A stretch of DNA of 64,000 bases from CAIWHR01 sp963779805 (GCA_963779805.1 CAVZZN010000012.1:558001-622000); one strand, 5' to 3'. Positions 9,907-20,759 are shown, counted from the stretch's first letter. The notes: generated by a model not told the origin, from the sequence alone. Numbers and translations are program-made.

Positions 9907-10020
9907 GATCGGCTTTCGGCGAGCGAGCGTTGCTGGAGGAGTCCTTCCTGCTCGAGCGCGGCGCGCACGGCAGGACGCTTGGCGATCTGCGTCACGAGGG
10001 CGCGACCAGCGGTAGCGCTT
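9903..10020 (-). pseudogene. C-terminal remnant of a glutathione S-transferase-like gene
   Basis: The 3' part of this frame reads ALVTQIAKRPAVRAALEQEG and ends with TGA overlapping the start of the dioxygenase gene. A K/R-RPAVxxALxxEGL tail is typical of the last helix of glutathione S-transferases. Upstream the translation turns into Arg/Pro-rich shadow sequence, and the next gene on the other strand starts at 10166, so no complete GST can fit. The ATGA overlap suggests the dioxygenase was once translationally coupled to a GST gene. The family call is tentative. Confidence 0.35.
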
Positions 10021-10165
10021 CCTGAGTGTACCCGAGCCGGCGGCATCTCTCGGCCAAGGTGCGCGCGTTCACGGACCATCTCGCCCAGGCGTTCGTCCGC
10101 CCGGCGTGGGCCCTCGACGGTTGAACGCGCTTCCCTGGGCCAAGCCCGACCGCTATCCTCGAGTC

Positions 10166-11173
10166 GTGAACCTCTTCGGCCTCGCACGCGGGCGCTCGCC
10201 GCGTGTCGTCATCGCCCTCGTGCTCGGCGCGCTGCTCGCGAGCGGCTGCGTCGTGCTCGAAACCAAGGAGCGCGAGCTCGTCTGGCGGCCCGTGCGCGCT
10301 GCCGCGAGCTGGTATTCCGGACTTCCCGACGAGGTGCAGGACCTGTACCTCAAGGTCGGGACCGCCGCCGACGCGCCGAGGATCCACGCGTGGTGGTGGC
10401 CGGCACCGACGGCGAACGCCCCGGCGGTGCTCTATCTGCACGGCGCACGCTGGAACCTCACCGGGCAGCTCCGGCGCATCCAGCGGCTGCACGAGTTCGG
10501 CTTCTCGGTGTTCGCGATCGACTACCGCGGCTTCGGCAAGAGCGACGGCGACCTGCCGTCCGAAACGACGGCGTACGAGGACGCGCAGGCGGCGTGGGAC
10601 TGGCTGTCCGCGCGGCAGACCGATCCCGCGCGGCGGTACGTCTACGGGCATTCGCTCGGCGGCGCGGTGGCCGTCGATCTCGCGGCGAAGCTGTCGCGCG
10701 GAGGCAGCCCGGGGGCCGCGGGACTCATCGTCGAATCGTCGTTCACCTCGCTCGCCGACGTCGCGGCCGCGATGAGCTACGAGTGGCTGCCCGTCGGGCT
10801 GATCCTGTCGCAGAAGTTCGACTCGGTCGACAAGATGCGCGAGCTGCGCATGCCGGTGCTGATCGTGCACGGCGCGAGCGACGCCTACGTGCCGTCGCGC
10901 CTTTCCGAGGCGCTGTTCGCGGCTGCGCCCGAGCCCAAGAAGCTGCTGCTGGTCGAGGGCGGCAGCCACAACAACAGCATGTGGATGGGAAGCGAGGACT
11001 ACCGCGAGGCGCTTGCCGAGCTCTTCGGGTCTGCAGATGGCCGAGGAGACCGTGCAGGTCGGCCGCCAGAGCCGGGCGCCGACGCGGCAGCTGATCGGCA
11101 GCGGGCTCGCACGGCAACGCCTGGGTCGACAACCTGGCTCGTTCGGCAACGGGCGCCGAACAACCGGGATTGA
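10166..11173 (+). CDS. Alpha/beta-hydrolase lipoprotein
   Basis: The chosen GTG start gives a lipoprotein signal with lipobox LASGC (Cys about residue 28); the ATG further upstream would bury it. The hydrolase core has the oxyanion region VLYLHGARWNLTG and DYRGFGKSDGD. The nucleophile serine is in YGHSLGGAV, the acid in HGASDAYVP, and the histidine in EGGSHNNS. Proteins of this BAAT/acyl-CoA-hydrolase-like group are membrane-anchored esterases or peptidases of unknown substrate. The last 45 residues (from about 11030) are Arg/Pro-rich and unlike the family. The natural end may be near LAELFG, with a late frameshift extending the frame. Confidence 0.75.
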   Translation: MNLFGLARGRSPRVVIALVLGALLASGCVVLETKERELVWRPVRAAASWYSGLPDEVQDLYLKVGTAADAPRIHAWWWPAPTANAPAVLYLHGARWNLTGQLRRIQRLHEFGFSVFAIDYRGFGKSDGDLPSETTAYEDAQAAWDWLSARQTDPARRYVYGHSLGGAVAVDLAAKLSRGGSPGAAGLIVESSFTSLADVAAAMSYEWLPVGLILSQKFDSVDKMRELRMPVLIVHGASDAYVPSRLSEALFAAAPEPKKLLLVEGGSHNNSMWMGSEDYREALAELFGSADGRGDRAGRPPEPGADAAADRQRARTATPGSTTWLVRQRAPNNRD

Positions 11174-11199
11174 ATCGGCGCTGCGGAACTCATGGCCCG

Positions 11200-11628
11200 T
11201 CAGGGCAGCTGGATCTTGCCCCCGCCGCCCAGCCCGCCGGCGCCCGGCAGGCCTCCGCCGCCCGTGAGCGCGGCCGCCGCGCCTGCGGGGGGCACGATCA
11301 GGGACGACGACGCCTGGCGGCGCAGTTCCTGCAACTCGCGGATGGCGCGCTCGATGCCCGTCTTCGCGGCGTCGCCGTAGCGCTCGACGGCGTCGGCGAG
11401 GTTGTCGGCATCGATCTCGAACGTGACCGGCAGCGGGCCCATGTTGGTCATGATCTGGGCTTCGCCGAGATAGAGCGTGGGCCGCGCCGTATCGGCGCTG
11501 CCGTCCGTCTTGACCGGCACCATCACGCGCATCGTCGCGGCGGCGCGGTCGGTGTAGACCTCTTCGCGATAGAGGCTCGCGGCGTCCATGCCGGTGTCGG
11601 GCGCGCGCGGGTTCGGACGATCGGCCAT
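11200..11628 (-). CDS. Conserved hypothetical cytoplasmic protein, 142 aa
   Basis: The start ATG at 11628 is chosen because AAGGAG lies nine bases upstream; the frame is open further back but becomes Arg/Pro-rich. The core YREEVYTDRAAATMRVMVPV, followed by a beta-rich segment ending in VTFEIDADNLADAVERYG, looks like a compact folded domain. It ends in a helix (IERAIRELQELRRQ) and a Gly/Ala-rich tail. There is no signal peptide or membrane helix. I do not recognise a named family or function. Confidence 0.65.
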   Translation of the reverse strand: MADRPNPRAPDTGMDAASLYREEVYTDRAAATMRVMVPVKTDGSADTARPTLYLGEAQIMTNMGPLPVTFEIDADNLADAVERYGDAAKTGIERAIRELQELRRQASSSLIVPPAGAAAALTGGGGLPGAGGLGGGGKIQLP

Positions 11629-11917
11629 GGGCTGCTCCTTGGATCGAAACGCAAATGTTAACAAACCGGGCGGGGCGACCTGCGCCGGCCCGCCCCGGCA
11701 TCCTTCTCGCAACATGAGGGCGTCCGGCGGCGAATAAAGGTTTCGCCGCCGCCGTTTCGCAGCGGCCGGCCCGGCTGCGCGCTGCGGCAGAGGCTCGCGC
11801 GCGGGAGGCTCCGCGGGTCGGGGGCCGAGCCTCGCGCGGTCGTAAGCGCGATTGTCACGGTCCGAGGCCGGTCCTGTACATTCGCGGACGCAACGCCCAT
11901 CCCCGGAGGACATTCCC

Positions 11918-12889
<972 letters not shown>

Positions 12890-12944
12890 CCGGTTCGAAG
12901 GTCGGATCCGCGCGCGAGCCGGTGCGTGCGGGACGGGCGCGGGC

Positions 12945-13427
12945 GTGAACGCGAGCACCTTCACGCTGACCGTCAACGGCATCGAGCGCAGCATCGAGGC
13001 GGACGGCAACACGCCGCTGCTCGACGTGCTGCGCAACGCGCTTCGCCTCACGGGCTCGCGTTTCGGCTGCGGCCTCGACCAGTGCGGCGCGTGCAACGTT
13101 CTGGTCGACGGACGCGCGCTGGCCTCGTGCAGCACGCCGCTGTGGTCGGTGGCGGGCAAGCAGGTGGTGACGATCGAAGGCCTCGGCAATCCTGCGGCCC
13201 CGCATGCGCTGCAGACGGCGTTTCTCGACGAGCAGGCCGCGCAATGCGGGTACTGCACGGCGGGCATGATCGTGAGCGCGGCGGCGCTCCTCGCGAGCAA
13301 TCCGCAGCCCGGTGCCGCCGAGATCAGGGCCGCGCTCGATCGCAATCTCTGTCGCTGCGGCGCGCACAATCGCATCGTGCGTGCGGTGCAGCGCGCGGCG
13401 CGCGCGCTCGCCGGCACCGCCGCATGA
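12945..13427 (+). CDS. Xanthine dehydrogenase-family [2Fe-2S] subunit
   Basis: This 160-residue electron-transfer subunit of a molybdenum hydroxylase carries two [2Fe-2S] clusters. Plant-type ligands are C42, C47, C50 (GCGLDQCGACNVLVDG) and C62. The second cluster uses C101/C104 (CGYCTAGM) and C136/C138 (NLCRCGAHNRI). It resembles the small subunits of nicotinate dehydrogenase and isoquinoline 1-oxidoreductase. It starts with GTG, and its TGA overlaps the ATG of the molybdopterin subunit (ATGA), so the two are translationally coupled. Confidence 0.92.
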   Translation: MNASTFTLTVNGIERSIEADGNTPLLDVLRNALRLTGSRFGCGLDQCGACNVLVDGRALASCSTPLWSVAGKQVVTIEGLGNPAAPHALQTAFLDEQAAQCGYCTAGMIVSAAALLASNPQPGAAEIRAALDRNLCRCGAHNRIVRAVQRAARALAGTAA

Positions 13428-15588
13428 ATCTCGCGTTTCGCCTTGCCGCCGGGAACGGCGACGACCCTCGGCCGCCGCTTCCGGGCAGCCTCCAGGTCAA
13501 CCGCCGACTGGGCCAGTGGCTGCGCTTCCATCGCGAGGGCTACGTCGAGGCATTTCCGGGCAAGGTGGAGCTCGGGCAGGGCATCGCGACCGCGCTCGCC
13601 CAGATCGTGGCCGACGAGCTCGACGTTCCGCTCGCGAAGGTGCGCATGGTGCCGCGCATCGACGGCGATCAGTCCCGACGAGGCGATGACCTCGGGCAGC
13701 CTGTCGATCCAGGAGTCGGGCACCGCGCTGCGCCACGCGTGCGCCGAAGCGCGCGCGATCTACCTCGGCGAGGCAGCCCGCCGGCTCGATGTGCCGGTCG
13801 GGCAGATCACGCCGATCGATGGCGAGATGCGCGGCCCTGCCGGATTGCGCACGGACTACTGGACGCTCGCCGACGACGCATTGCTCGACCGCGACGCGAC
13901 CGGTGCGGTCCCGCCCAAGCGCGCCCGCGACGTCTCGTTGTCGGCACGTCGGTGCCGCGCCTCGACCTGCCCGCGAAGGTGTTCGGCACGCCGCGCTTCA
14001 TCCACGATCTCGTGCTGCCGGACATGATGCACGCCCGCGTGCTGCGGCCGTCGACCGCAGGGCGCGACGCTCGAGGACGTCGACGCTCGCGCGTGTCGTG
14101 CCGTCGGCCGACGACGTGCGTCGTCGTGCGCGACGGATCGTTCGTCGCCGTTCTCGCCGCGACCGAACGCGGCGCGGAGCTCGCGCTCGAGCGCCTCGCG
14201 GGCGCGGCACGCTGGCGCGAGGCGTCGCCGCTTCCGGACGCGAGCGATCTTGCGCGGTGGCTCGAGGGCGCAGCCCGCCGAGACCGGCGTGGTCGCGACC
14301 AGGGCGTCGCCGCAACCCGTCGCGGTCGCGCGTACCGTGCGTGCGCGCTACACCAAGCCGTTCATCGCGCACGCCTCGATCGGCGCTGTCGTGCGCGCTC
14401 GCGCGATGGCGCGACGGCCGGCTCGACGTGTGGACGCACAGCCAGGGCATCTACAACCTGCGCCGCGATCTCGCGCTCGCGCTGCGCATCGACGACAGCG
14501 CGATCGTCGTGCATCACGTCGAAGGCGCCGGCTGCTACGGCCACAACGGCGCCGACGACGTCGCGTTCGATGCGGCGCGTCTCGCGCTCGATGCGCAGGG
14601 CCGGCCCGGTGCGCGTGCAGTGGTCGCGCGCGGACGAGCTCGGATGGGCGCCGTTCGGCCCGGCGATGCTGGTCGAGATCGAAGCCGATCTCGATGCCGA
14701 CGATGCGATCGTCGGCTGGCGGCACACGATCGTGGAGCAACGGCCACAGCAGCCGCCCCGGACGCGCGAAGTCGCCGGCACTGCTCGGCGCGTGGCATCT
14801 CGCGCAGCCGTTCGAGCGCCTGCCCGCGATCAACGCGCCGATCGCCGCGGGCGGCGGCGCCGAGCGCAACAGCGTGCCGTGCTACGACTTCCCGGCGTGG
14901 GAGATCGTCAGGCATCGCGTGCTCGGCATGCCGCTGCGCACCTCGGCGCTGCGCTCGCTCGGTGCGTTCGCCAACGTGTTCGCGATCGAATCGTTCCTGG
15001 ACGAGCTCGCGCAGCGGCGCGGCGCGGATCCCGTCGCGTTCCGGCTCGCGCATCTTGCCGGACCCGCGCGCGCGCGCGGTGATCGAGCGCGTCGCGGCGA
15101 TGGCGCGGATGGAGCCGTGGCAGCGCCGCGAAGGCGTGGGCCACGGCATCGGCTACGCGCGCTACAAGAACACGGGCGCCTACTGCGCGGTCGTCGCCGA
15201 GGTCGAAGCGCAGGAGCGCGATCCGCGTGCGCCGGCTGTGCATCGCGGTCGACGTCGGCCTGGTCGATCAATCCCGACGGCGTCGTCAACCAGATCGAAG
15301 GCGGCGCGATCCAGGCCGCGAGCTGGACGCTCAAGGAAGCCGTGCGCTTCGATGCGCAGCGCGTGACGAGCATCGACTGGGAGACGTATCCGATCCTGCG
15401 CTTCTCCGAGGTGCCCGAAGTCGCGGTCGAGGTGATCGACCGCGCCCGAATTGCCGTCCATGGGCGCGGGCGAAGCATCGCTCGGGCCCACGGCCGGCGC
15501 GATCGCCAACGCGGTGTTCGATGCGCTGGGCGTGCGCGTGCGCGACCTGCCGATCACGCCCGAACGCATCGTCGCCGCGATGCGCTGA
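13424..15588 (+). pseudogene. Molybdopterin-binding subunit of XDH-family dehydrogenase, multiply frameshifted
   Basis: The start overlaps the [2Fe-2S] gene. Recognisable segments of the nicotinate dehydrogenase/IorB type follow in order but in changing frames. These are VEAFPGKVELGQGIATALAQ, SPDEAMTSGSLSIQESG, VGTSVPRLDLPAKVFGTPRF, YTKPFIAHASIGAVV, LDVWTHSQGIYNLRRDLA, EGAGCYGHNGADDVAFDAAR and INAPIAAGGGAERNSVPCYD. The C-terminal blocks are INPDGVVNQIEGGAIQAASW and MGAGEASLGPTAGAIANAVF. At least eight shifts occur in 2.1 kb (for example an extra C after GAC-GGC-GAT near 13670). As written no product is possible. Residues that coordinate the cofactor look conserved within each segment, so either very recent decay or poor local sequence is likely. 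Confidence 0.8.
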
Positions 15589-15688
15589 CGCGCGGCTTCG
15601 ACCCCGTCTGTCCGGGTCCATTGCCCGGGCAAGTTGCATCCACGGCCGACTTCGTCCGCAAGGCCGTCGTCCCGAGCAGAGGAGTGAC

Positions 15689-16393
15689 ATGACCACACTT
15701 CACATCATCAGCGCCGGCGCCGCCAAGGGCCTGATCCAGGCGATGCAGCCCGGCTGGTGCGCGCGAACGGGCGCCACGCTCGACGGGAGCTTCGGCGCCG
15801 TCGGCGCGATGAAGGACGAGCTTCTCGGCGGCGCGGCGTGCGACGTGCTCGTGCTCACGCAGGCGATGCTGGAGGACCTCGCGCGCGAGGGCCAGGTGCG
15901 AGCGGATTCCATCCGGCCGCTCGGTCGCGTGTACACCGGCGTGGCCGTTCCCCAGGGCGCCGCGACGCCCGATGTCGGCACGCCCGATGCGCTGCGCAGC
16001 GCACTTGGCGCGGCCACCGCCATCTACTTCCCGGATCCGCAGCGCGCGACGGCCGGCATCCATTTCGCGAAGGTGCTTTCGACGCTGCGCATCGCGGATG
16101 CGGTCGCGTCGCGTCTGCGCCCGTATCCCAATGGGGCCACCGCGATGCGCGCGATGGCGGACGCGGGCGACCTGCGCGCGATCGGCTGCACGCAGGCGAC
16201 CGAGATCCTGTACACGCCCGGCGTCAGGCTCGTGGCGCGGTTGCCCCCCGCATTCGAGCTGTCCACGGTTTATTCGGCCGCCATCTGCACGCGCGCGCAG
16301 CAAGCCGAGCTCGCGCGCGATCTGATCGAAGCCATCGCCGGAGCCGCCGGCGCGACGCTGCGCGAGCAGGGCGGCTTCGAGCGCCTCGCGTGA
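15689..16393 (+). CDS. ModA-like substrate-binding protein without signal peptide
   Basis: This 234-residue type II periplasmic-binding-like protein has the start TLHIISAGAAKGLIQAMQPG, the block SFGAVGAMKDELLGGAACDV, and YPNGATAMRAMADAGDLRAI. This pattern belongs to molybdate-type substrate-binding domains (COG0725-like). Unusually there is no N-terminal signal peptide, so it may act in the cytoplasm or be annotated as a ModA homologue without transport. GAGGAG lies upstream of the ATG. It follows the molybdenum hydroxylase subunits by 100 bases, and similar proteins are often found beside XDH-family genes. A role in molybdenum cofactor supply or in aromatic substrate sensing is inference. 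Confidence 0.75.
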   Translation: MTTLHIISAGAAKGLIQAMQPGWCARTGATLDGSFGAVGAMKDELLGGAACDVLVLTQAMLEDLAREGQVRADSIRPLGRVYTGVAVPQGAATPDVGTPDALRSALGAATAIYFPDPQRATAGIHFAKVLSTLRIADAVASRLRPYPNGATAMRAMADAGDLRAIGCTQATEILYTPGVRLVARLPPAFELSTVYSAAICTRAQQAELARDLIEAIAGAAGATLREQGGFERLA

Positions 16394-16494
16394 TGCGCGC
16401 GTGGCGCACCGTTTCACGTCCCACCGCATGAACACGCATCCACCGTGCGGGCGCGCTAGAATGGGTCGACCCACACCACGTGCGAAGGCCCGCG

Positions 16495-17331
16495 ATGTCC
16501 TACCAGTCCATCCTCGTTCATGTCGACGACAGCGAGCGCGTGGTCGTGCGCCTCGGTGCTGCCGCGCGTCTCGCGCGCAGCTTCGATGCGGAGCTGATCG
16601 GCGCGTACACCGTGCCGACGCCCGCGATGACGCCGTCGATGTCGGCCGTGATGCCGGATTCGATGGTTGCCCAGCGCGTGCAGGAGATGGGCGACGCGCA
16701 GAACGCCGCGGAAGCGCTGTTCCGCGCCGCGGCAACGCGGGCACGCGTGGCGGCGGTCGAATGGCGCGCGCCGGCGGGCGAGCCGATCCCGATGCTCGTT
16801 GAGCATGCCCGCTGCACGGACCTCGTGGTCGTGGGCCAGAAGGACCCCGACGACCCGCACGCCGACTTCACCGGCGATCTCGCGAATGCGATGCTGCTGC
16901 AGTCAGGACGTCCGGTGCTGGTGATTCCCTACACCGGCGCGCCGCAGGCGACCGGCAGCTGCGTGCTGATCGCCTGGAACGGCAGCCGCCAGTCGGCGCG
17001 TGCCGTCGCGGACGCGATGCCGATGCTCGCGCGCGCCGAGAAGGTGTTCCTGCTATCGATCGCGAAGGGCGGCGATCCCGACGACGAAGTTCATCCCGAC
17101 CCGCGCGTGCTCGCATGGCTGCGCTATCACGGCATCGACGCGGTGCCGCGGCATTACCGCATGCCGGACGCGGACGTCGGCGAGCTGATCCTGTCGCAGA
17201 GCGCGGACCTCGGCGCGGACCTGCTCGTCATGGGCGGCTACAGCCACTCGCGGCTGCAGGAGATGGTGCTCGGCGGCGTGACGCGCCTCATGCTCGAGAC
17301 GATGACCGTGCCGGTGCTGCTGTCGCACTGA
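16495..17331 (+). CDS. Universal stress protein, tandem UspA domains
   Basis: The 278 residues hold two UspA-type domains. The N-terminal one begins YQSILVHVDDSERVVVRLGA, the second VLIAWNGSRQSARAVADAMP. The second has the ATP-type loop in LLVMGGYSHSRLQEMVLGGV (G-2x-G-9x-G(S/T) pattern). It is a cytoplasmic stress protein of the UspE-like double-domain class. ATG at 16495 (MSYQS) is preferred to an upstream ATG, since the family starts here. It is a single gene, ending in the convergent palindrome at 17353. Confidence 0.9.
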   Translation: MSYQSILVHVDDSERVVVRLGAAARLARSFDAELIGAYTVPTPAMTPSMSAVMPDSMVAQRVQEMGDAQNAAEALFRAAATRARVAAVEWRAPAGEPIPMLVEHARCTDLVVVGQKDPDDPHADFTGDLANAMLLQSGRPVLVIPYTGAPQATGSCVLIAWNGSRQSARAVADAMPMLARAEKVFLLSIAKGGDPDDEVHPDPRVLAWLRYHGIDAVPRHYRMPDADVGELILSQSADLGADLLVMGGYSHSRLQEMVLGGVTRLMLETMTVPVLLSH

Positions 17332-17352
17332 GCCGCGTCGCGCAACGCAATC

Positions 17353-17396
17353 CCGTTGCTCGGAGTCGAACGCGCGCGTTCGAGTCCGAGCAATGG
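17353..17396. repeat. Intergenic palindromic element, variant copy 2
   Basis: Arms TTGCTCGGAG-TCGAACGCG and its complement (17356-17393) pair with one mismatch and no loop. The left flank CAATCCCG and the unit TTGCTC-G-GAGT are diverged forms of the TTACTC-N-GAGTAA family. It lies between convergent genes ending at 17331 and 17413, a terminator-like position. Confidence 0.65.
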
Positions 17397-17412
17397 CTGG
17401 CGGCGCAAACGA

Positions 17413-18051
17413 TCACGTCCCGCCGACGAACGGATTGCTCGCGCGCTCCTCGCCGAACGTGCTCTCGGGGCCGTGGCCGGGGATGAACACCGTGTCGTCC
17501 CCCATGGGCCACAGGCGCTCGACGATGCTCGAGATCAGCGTGTCGTAGTTGCCGCCGGGGAGATCGGTGCGGCCGATCGAGCCGCTGAAGAGCACGTCGC
17601 CGACGAAGGCGCGTTGCGCGCCGGCATCGTGGAAGACGACGTGCCCCGGGGTGTGGCCGGGACAGTGCCGCACGGCGAAGCGCACGTTGCCGAGCTCGAC
17701 GGTGTCGCCGTCGACCAGCCATTGCGCCGGCGTGAAGCGACGCGCGCCGCCGAGCCCGAACATCTGGCCCTGGCGCTCGATGCCGTCGATCCAGAACTGG
17801 TCGCCCGGGTGCGGACCGATGATCGGCACGCCGTAGTGCTTCGACACCTCGTCGGCTGCGCCGGCGTGATCGATGTGCGCGTGCGTGAGCAGCACCTTGT
17901 CGATCGTCACGCCGACGGCGTCGGCCGCGCGATAGAGACGCGACGCCTCTCCGCCCGGATCGATGAACGCCGCACGCATCGTCTCGTCGCACCAGACGAG
18001 CGAGCAGTTCTGCTGGAACGGCGTGACGGGGATGGTCTGGTATCGCAGCAT
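17413..18051 (-). CDS. MBL-fold hydrolase, YcbL/glyoxalase II-like
   Basis: This 212-residue metallo-beta-lactamase fold protein has the di-metal motif THAHIDHAGAADE, then HCPGHTPGHVVFHD, VGDVLFSGSIGRTDLPGGNY and FIPGHGPESTFGEE. These match the short type of glyoxalase II-like hydrolases (YcbL/GloC), which hydrolyse S-lactoylglutathione or related thioesters. The length is typical (about 210). Its start lies 69 bases beyond the end of prfC on the same strand, with a palindromic element between them. Confidence 0.88.
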   Translation of the reverse strand: MLRYQTIPVTPFQQNCSLVWCDETMRAAFIDPGGEASRLYRAADAVGVTIDKVLLTHAHIDHAGAADEVSKHYGVPIIGPHPGDQFWIDGIERQGQMFGLGGARRFTPAQWLVDGDTVELGNVRFAVRHCPGHTPGHVVFHDAGAQRAFVGDVLFSGSIGRTDLPGGNYDTLISSIVERLWPMGDDTVFIPGHGPESTFGEERASNPFVGGT

Positions 18052-18069
18052 GTCGTCTGACTCGTAACT

Positions 18070-18112
18070 CCCTACTCAGAGTAACTACTCGGAGTCGTTA
18101 CTCTGAGTAAGG
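18070..18112. repeat. Intergenic palindromic element, copy 3
   Basis: CTCAGAGTAAC (within 18073-18085) and its complement within 18097-18110 form a 13-base stem around TACTCGGAGTC, itself a partial unit. It is followed by AGGGGCTTGGGTTA, the right flank also seen in copies 1 and 4. It lies between two minus-strand genes rather than a convergent pair. Confidence 0.75.
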
Positions 18113-18120
18113 GGCTTGGG

Positions 18121-19742
18121 TTAGGTGCCCTGCGCGAGCGCTGGCCGTGCTCGCGCGTGGCGTGGAAGCCGACCTTCGGCCAGCGCTCCATCGTCACCTG
18201 CAGGTTGTACTTGTTGGTGGCGAGGAACACGGGGTTGCCGTCGACGTCCGTCGCGAGCGCGGCGTGCTGCTCGCGCTCGAAATTGCGCCGCGTCGCCTCG
18301 TCCTCGAACGTGAGCCAGCGTGCCGTCGAGATGCTCGCCGCGTCGTAGATCGCGTCGACCTTGTATTCGCGCGCGAGGCGATCGGCGACCACCTCGAACT
18401 GCAGCTGACCGACCGCACCGAGCAGCAGGCTGTTGCCCTGCAACGCCTCGAACACCTGGATGGCGCCCTCCTCGCCGAGCTCCTGCAGGCCCTTCTGCAG
18501 CTGCTTCGACTTGAACGGATCGCGCGGACGGGCCACGCGAAAGAGCTCCGGCGCGAAATACGGGATGCCCTTGTACGCGAGGGCCTCGCCCTCGGTGAGC
18601 GTGTCGCCGATCTGCAGCTGGCCGTGGTTGTGGATGCCGATGATGTCGCCGGCGACGGCGTCCTCGCTCATCACGCGCTCGTTGGCCATGAAGGTGAGCG
18701 CATTGGCGAGCTTCATCTCGCGCGCGGTGCGCAGGTGGCGGACCTTCATCGCCGGCGTGTAGCGGCCGGAGCACACGCGGAAGAACGCGATGCGATCGCG
18801 GTGCCGCGGATCCATGTTGGCCTGGATCTTGAACACGAAGCCCGAGAACGGCGCCTCCGTCGGATGCACGACGCGCGCGGTGCCGTCGCGCGCCTGCGGT
18901 GGCGGCGCCCAGTCCACGAGCGCCTGCAGGATCTCCTGCACGCCGAAATTGTTGATCCCGGAGCCGAAGAACACGGGGGTCTGCCGGCCCGCGAGGAACT
19001 CGTCGAGGTCGAACGGATAGCTCGCGCCGCGGATCAGCTCGACATCGCGGCGCACGGCGGGCATCTCGTCGGGGAAGAGCTCGGTCAAGCGCGGGCTGCC
19101 GAGGCCCTCGATGCGCTCCGAGGCCTCGCTGCGCCGTTCCTCGCCCGGGGCGAACCGGATGAGCCGGTCGTGGATGAGATCGAACACGCCGCGAAACGCC
19201 TTGCCCATGCCGATCGGCCAGGTGACCGGCGCGCAATCGATCTTCAGCACGCGCTCGATCTCCTCGAGCAGCGACACCGGCTCGCGCACCTCGCGGTCCA
19301 TCTTGTTGACGAACGTGATGATCGGCGTGCTGCGCAGCCGGCAGACCTCGAGCAGCTTGATCGTCTGCTCCTCCACGCCCTTCGCGGCGTCGATCACCAT
19401 CACCGCGGCGTCGACGGCGGTGAGCACGCGGTAGGTGTCCTCGGAGAAGTCCTGGTGGCCCGGGGTGTCGAGCAGGTTGATCGTGTGATCGGCGTACTCG
19501 AACTGCATCACGGACGACGTGACCGAGATGCCGCGCTGCTTCTCGACCTCCATCCAGTCGGACGTCGCGTGGCGCGCGCTCTTGCGCGCCTTGACCGTGC
19601 CGGCGAGGAGGATCGCGCCGCCGAAGAGCAGGAGCTTTTCCGTGAGCGTGGTCTTGCCCGCGTCCGGGTGCGAGATGATGGCGAACGTGCGGCGCTTGGC
19701 GACATCGCGCACGAGATCGGGGAGGGAGGCGGGTGCGTTCAC
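18121..19742 (-). CDS. prfC: Peptide chain release factor 3
   Basis: RF3 is the translational GTPase that recycles RF1/RF2 from the ribosome. The G-domain motifs are complete: G1 SHPDAGKTTL, G2 region ARHATSDWMEVEKQRGISVT, G3 LLDTPGHQDF and G4 TFVNKMDRE. Downstream blocks such as FFGSGINNFGVQEILQAL and GAVGQLQFEVVADRL are typical of RF3. The start MNAPASLPDLVRDVAKRRTF is family-like. Near 18145 a lost base seems to shift the last few codons. The corrected frame ends at 18121 in ALAQGT-stop. Without correction it runs into the palindrome and ends at 18072 in SSYSE. Confidence 0.93.
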
Positions 19743-19995
19743 GGCTGGGCAGGTGGGGGCGAGGGCCCAGAAACAAAAGCCGCCGGCCGTTGGGCACGGG
19801 CGGCGGAGCAGCGATTATACCGCGACCGCAGCACGCGCCCTGCGGCAGCGCGTCCCCTCGGGGCGCGCGATGCGGCGCGTCGTCCAACCTCGCGCGCGAC
19901 ACGGCATTGAGGCACGTCAAGCGTCCGCATGCCCGTGCCCCGCACAGTTGACGCGCGAGCGTTCTCGCTTCGCTTCAAGTCGACCCTCCATGGCC

Positions 19996-20716
19996 ATGAA
20001 AACGACCCTGCTACGTTCACTCCTGCTTGCAGTGACCCTCCTCGCCTGCGCCGCGGCCTATGGCGGCCCCGTGCGCGAGTTCGAGCGCGAGTTGCGCGAT
20101 GCCTACGCCGATTACCGCGCCGCACTCTTCACCACCAATGGCAGCGATCCGGTCGCGGCGTCGAAGTCGCTCTCTGCGTTCGAGGCGAAGTGGGACGCGC
20201 TGACCGCGCGCTGGGGTGCTGCGCCCCCGCCGCAGTACGCGGACGATCCGTCGTGGCCCGGGGTCGTGGGCAAGATCAAGGCCATCGTGCTGGAGGCGAA
20301 GCAGGCGGTCGGCGCCGGCAAGCTCGCGGGCGCGCACGAATCGCTCGAAGCGATTCGCGATCGAGCTCGGAGACCTCAATCGTCGCAACAACGTGGCGAC
20401 GTTCTCGGATCGCATGAACGCATATCACGCGCGCATGGAGCACGTCCTCGGCGCGAAGTTCGACCTCGCGACGCCCGCCGGACGCAACAGCGTGGGCAAC
20501 GAGATCGCGGTGCTTGGCTATCTCGCCGCGGACCTCGGCAGGGAACCGCCGCCGGAAGTGGCGGGATCGGCCGAGTTCCGGGCGTTGTTCGGGGCGGTGG
20601 AGGCGTCGCTCGAAGCGGTGCGCACGAGCCTCGCCAAGGGCGATCCCGAGGCGATCCGCGCCGCATTGCGCAACCTCAAGCCGGCGTATTCGCGGCTGTT
20701 CCTGAAGTTCGGCTGA
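19996..20716 (+). CDS. Periplasmic helical protein of unknown function (one frameshift)
   Basis: A signal peptide (MKTTLLRSLLLAVTLLACA, cleavage near AAAYGG) precedes an entirely helical protein. Segments REFERELRDAYADYRAALF, SLSAFEAKWDALTARWG and FSDRMNAYHARMEHVLGA suggest a four-helix bundle with conserved aromatic and histidine residues. The frame changes near 20360 (between SLEAIRD and LGDLNRRNNVATF). The corrected gene encodes about 240 residues ending in AYSRLFLKFG. An ATG two codons upstream is possible. The protein type is known to me from betaproteobacteria without a firm function; heme or metal binding is only a guess. Confidence 0.6.
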
Positions 20717-20759
20717 ACCGCGAGCGGTCGCCGACGAACGCGACCTCGACGGTGCCGGT

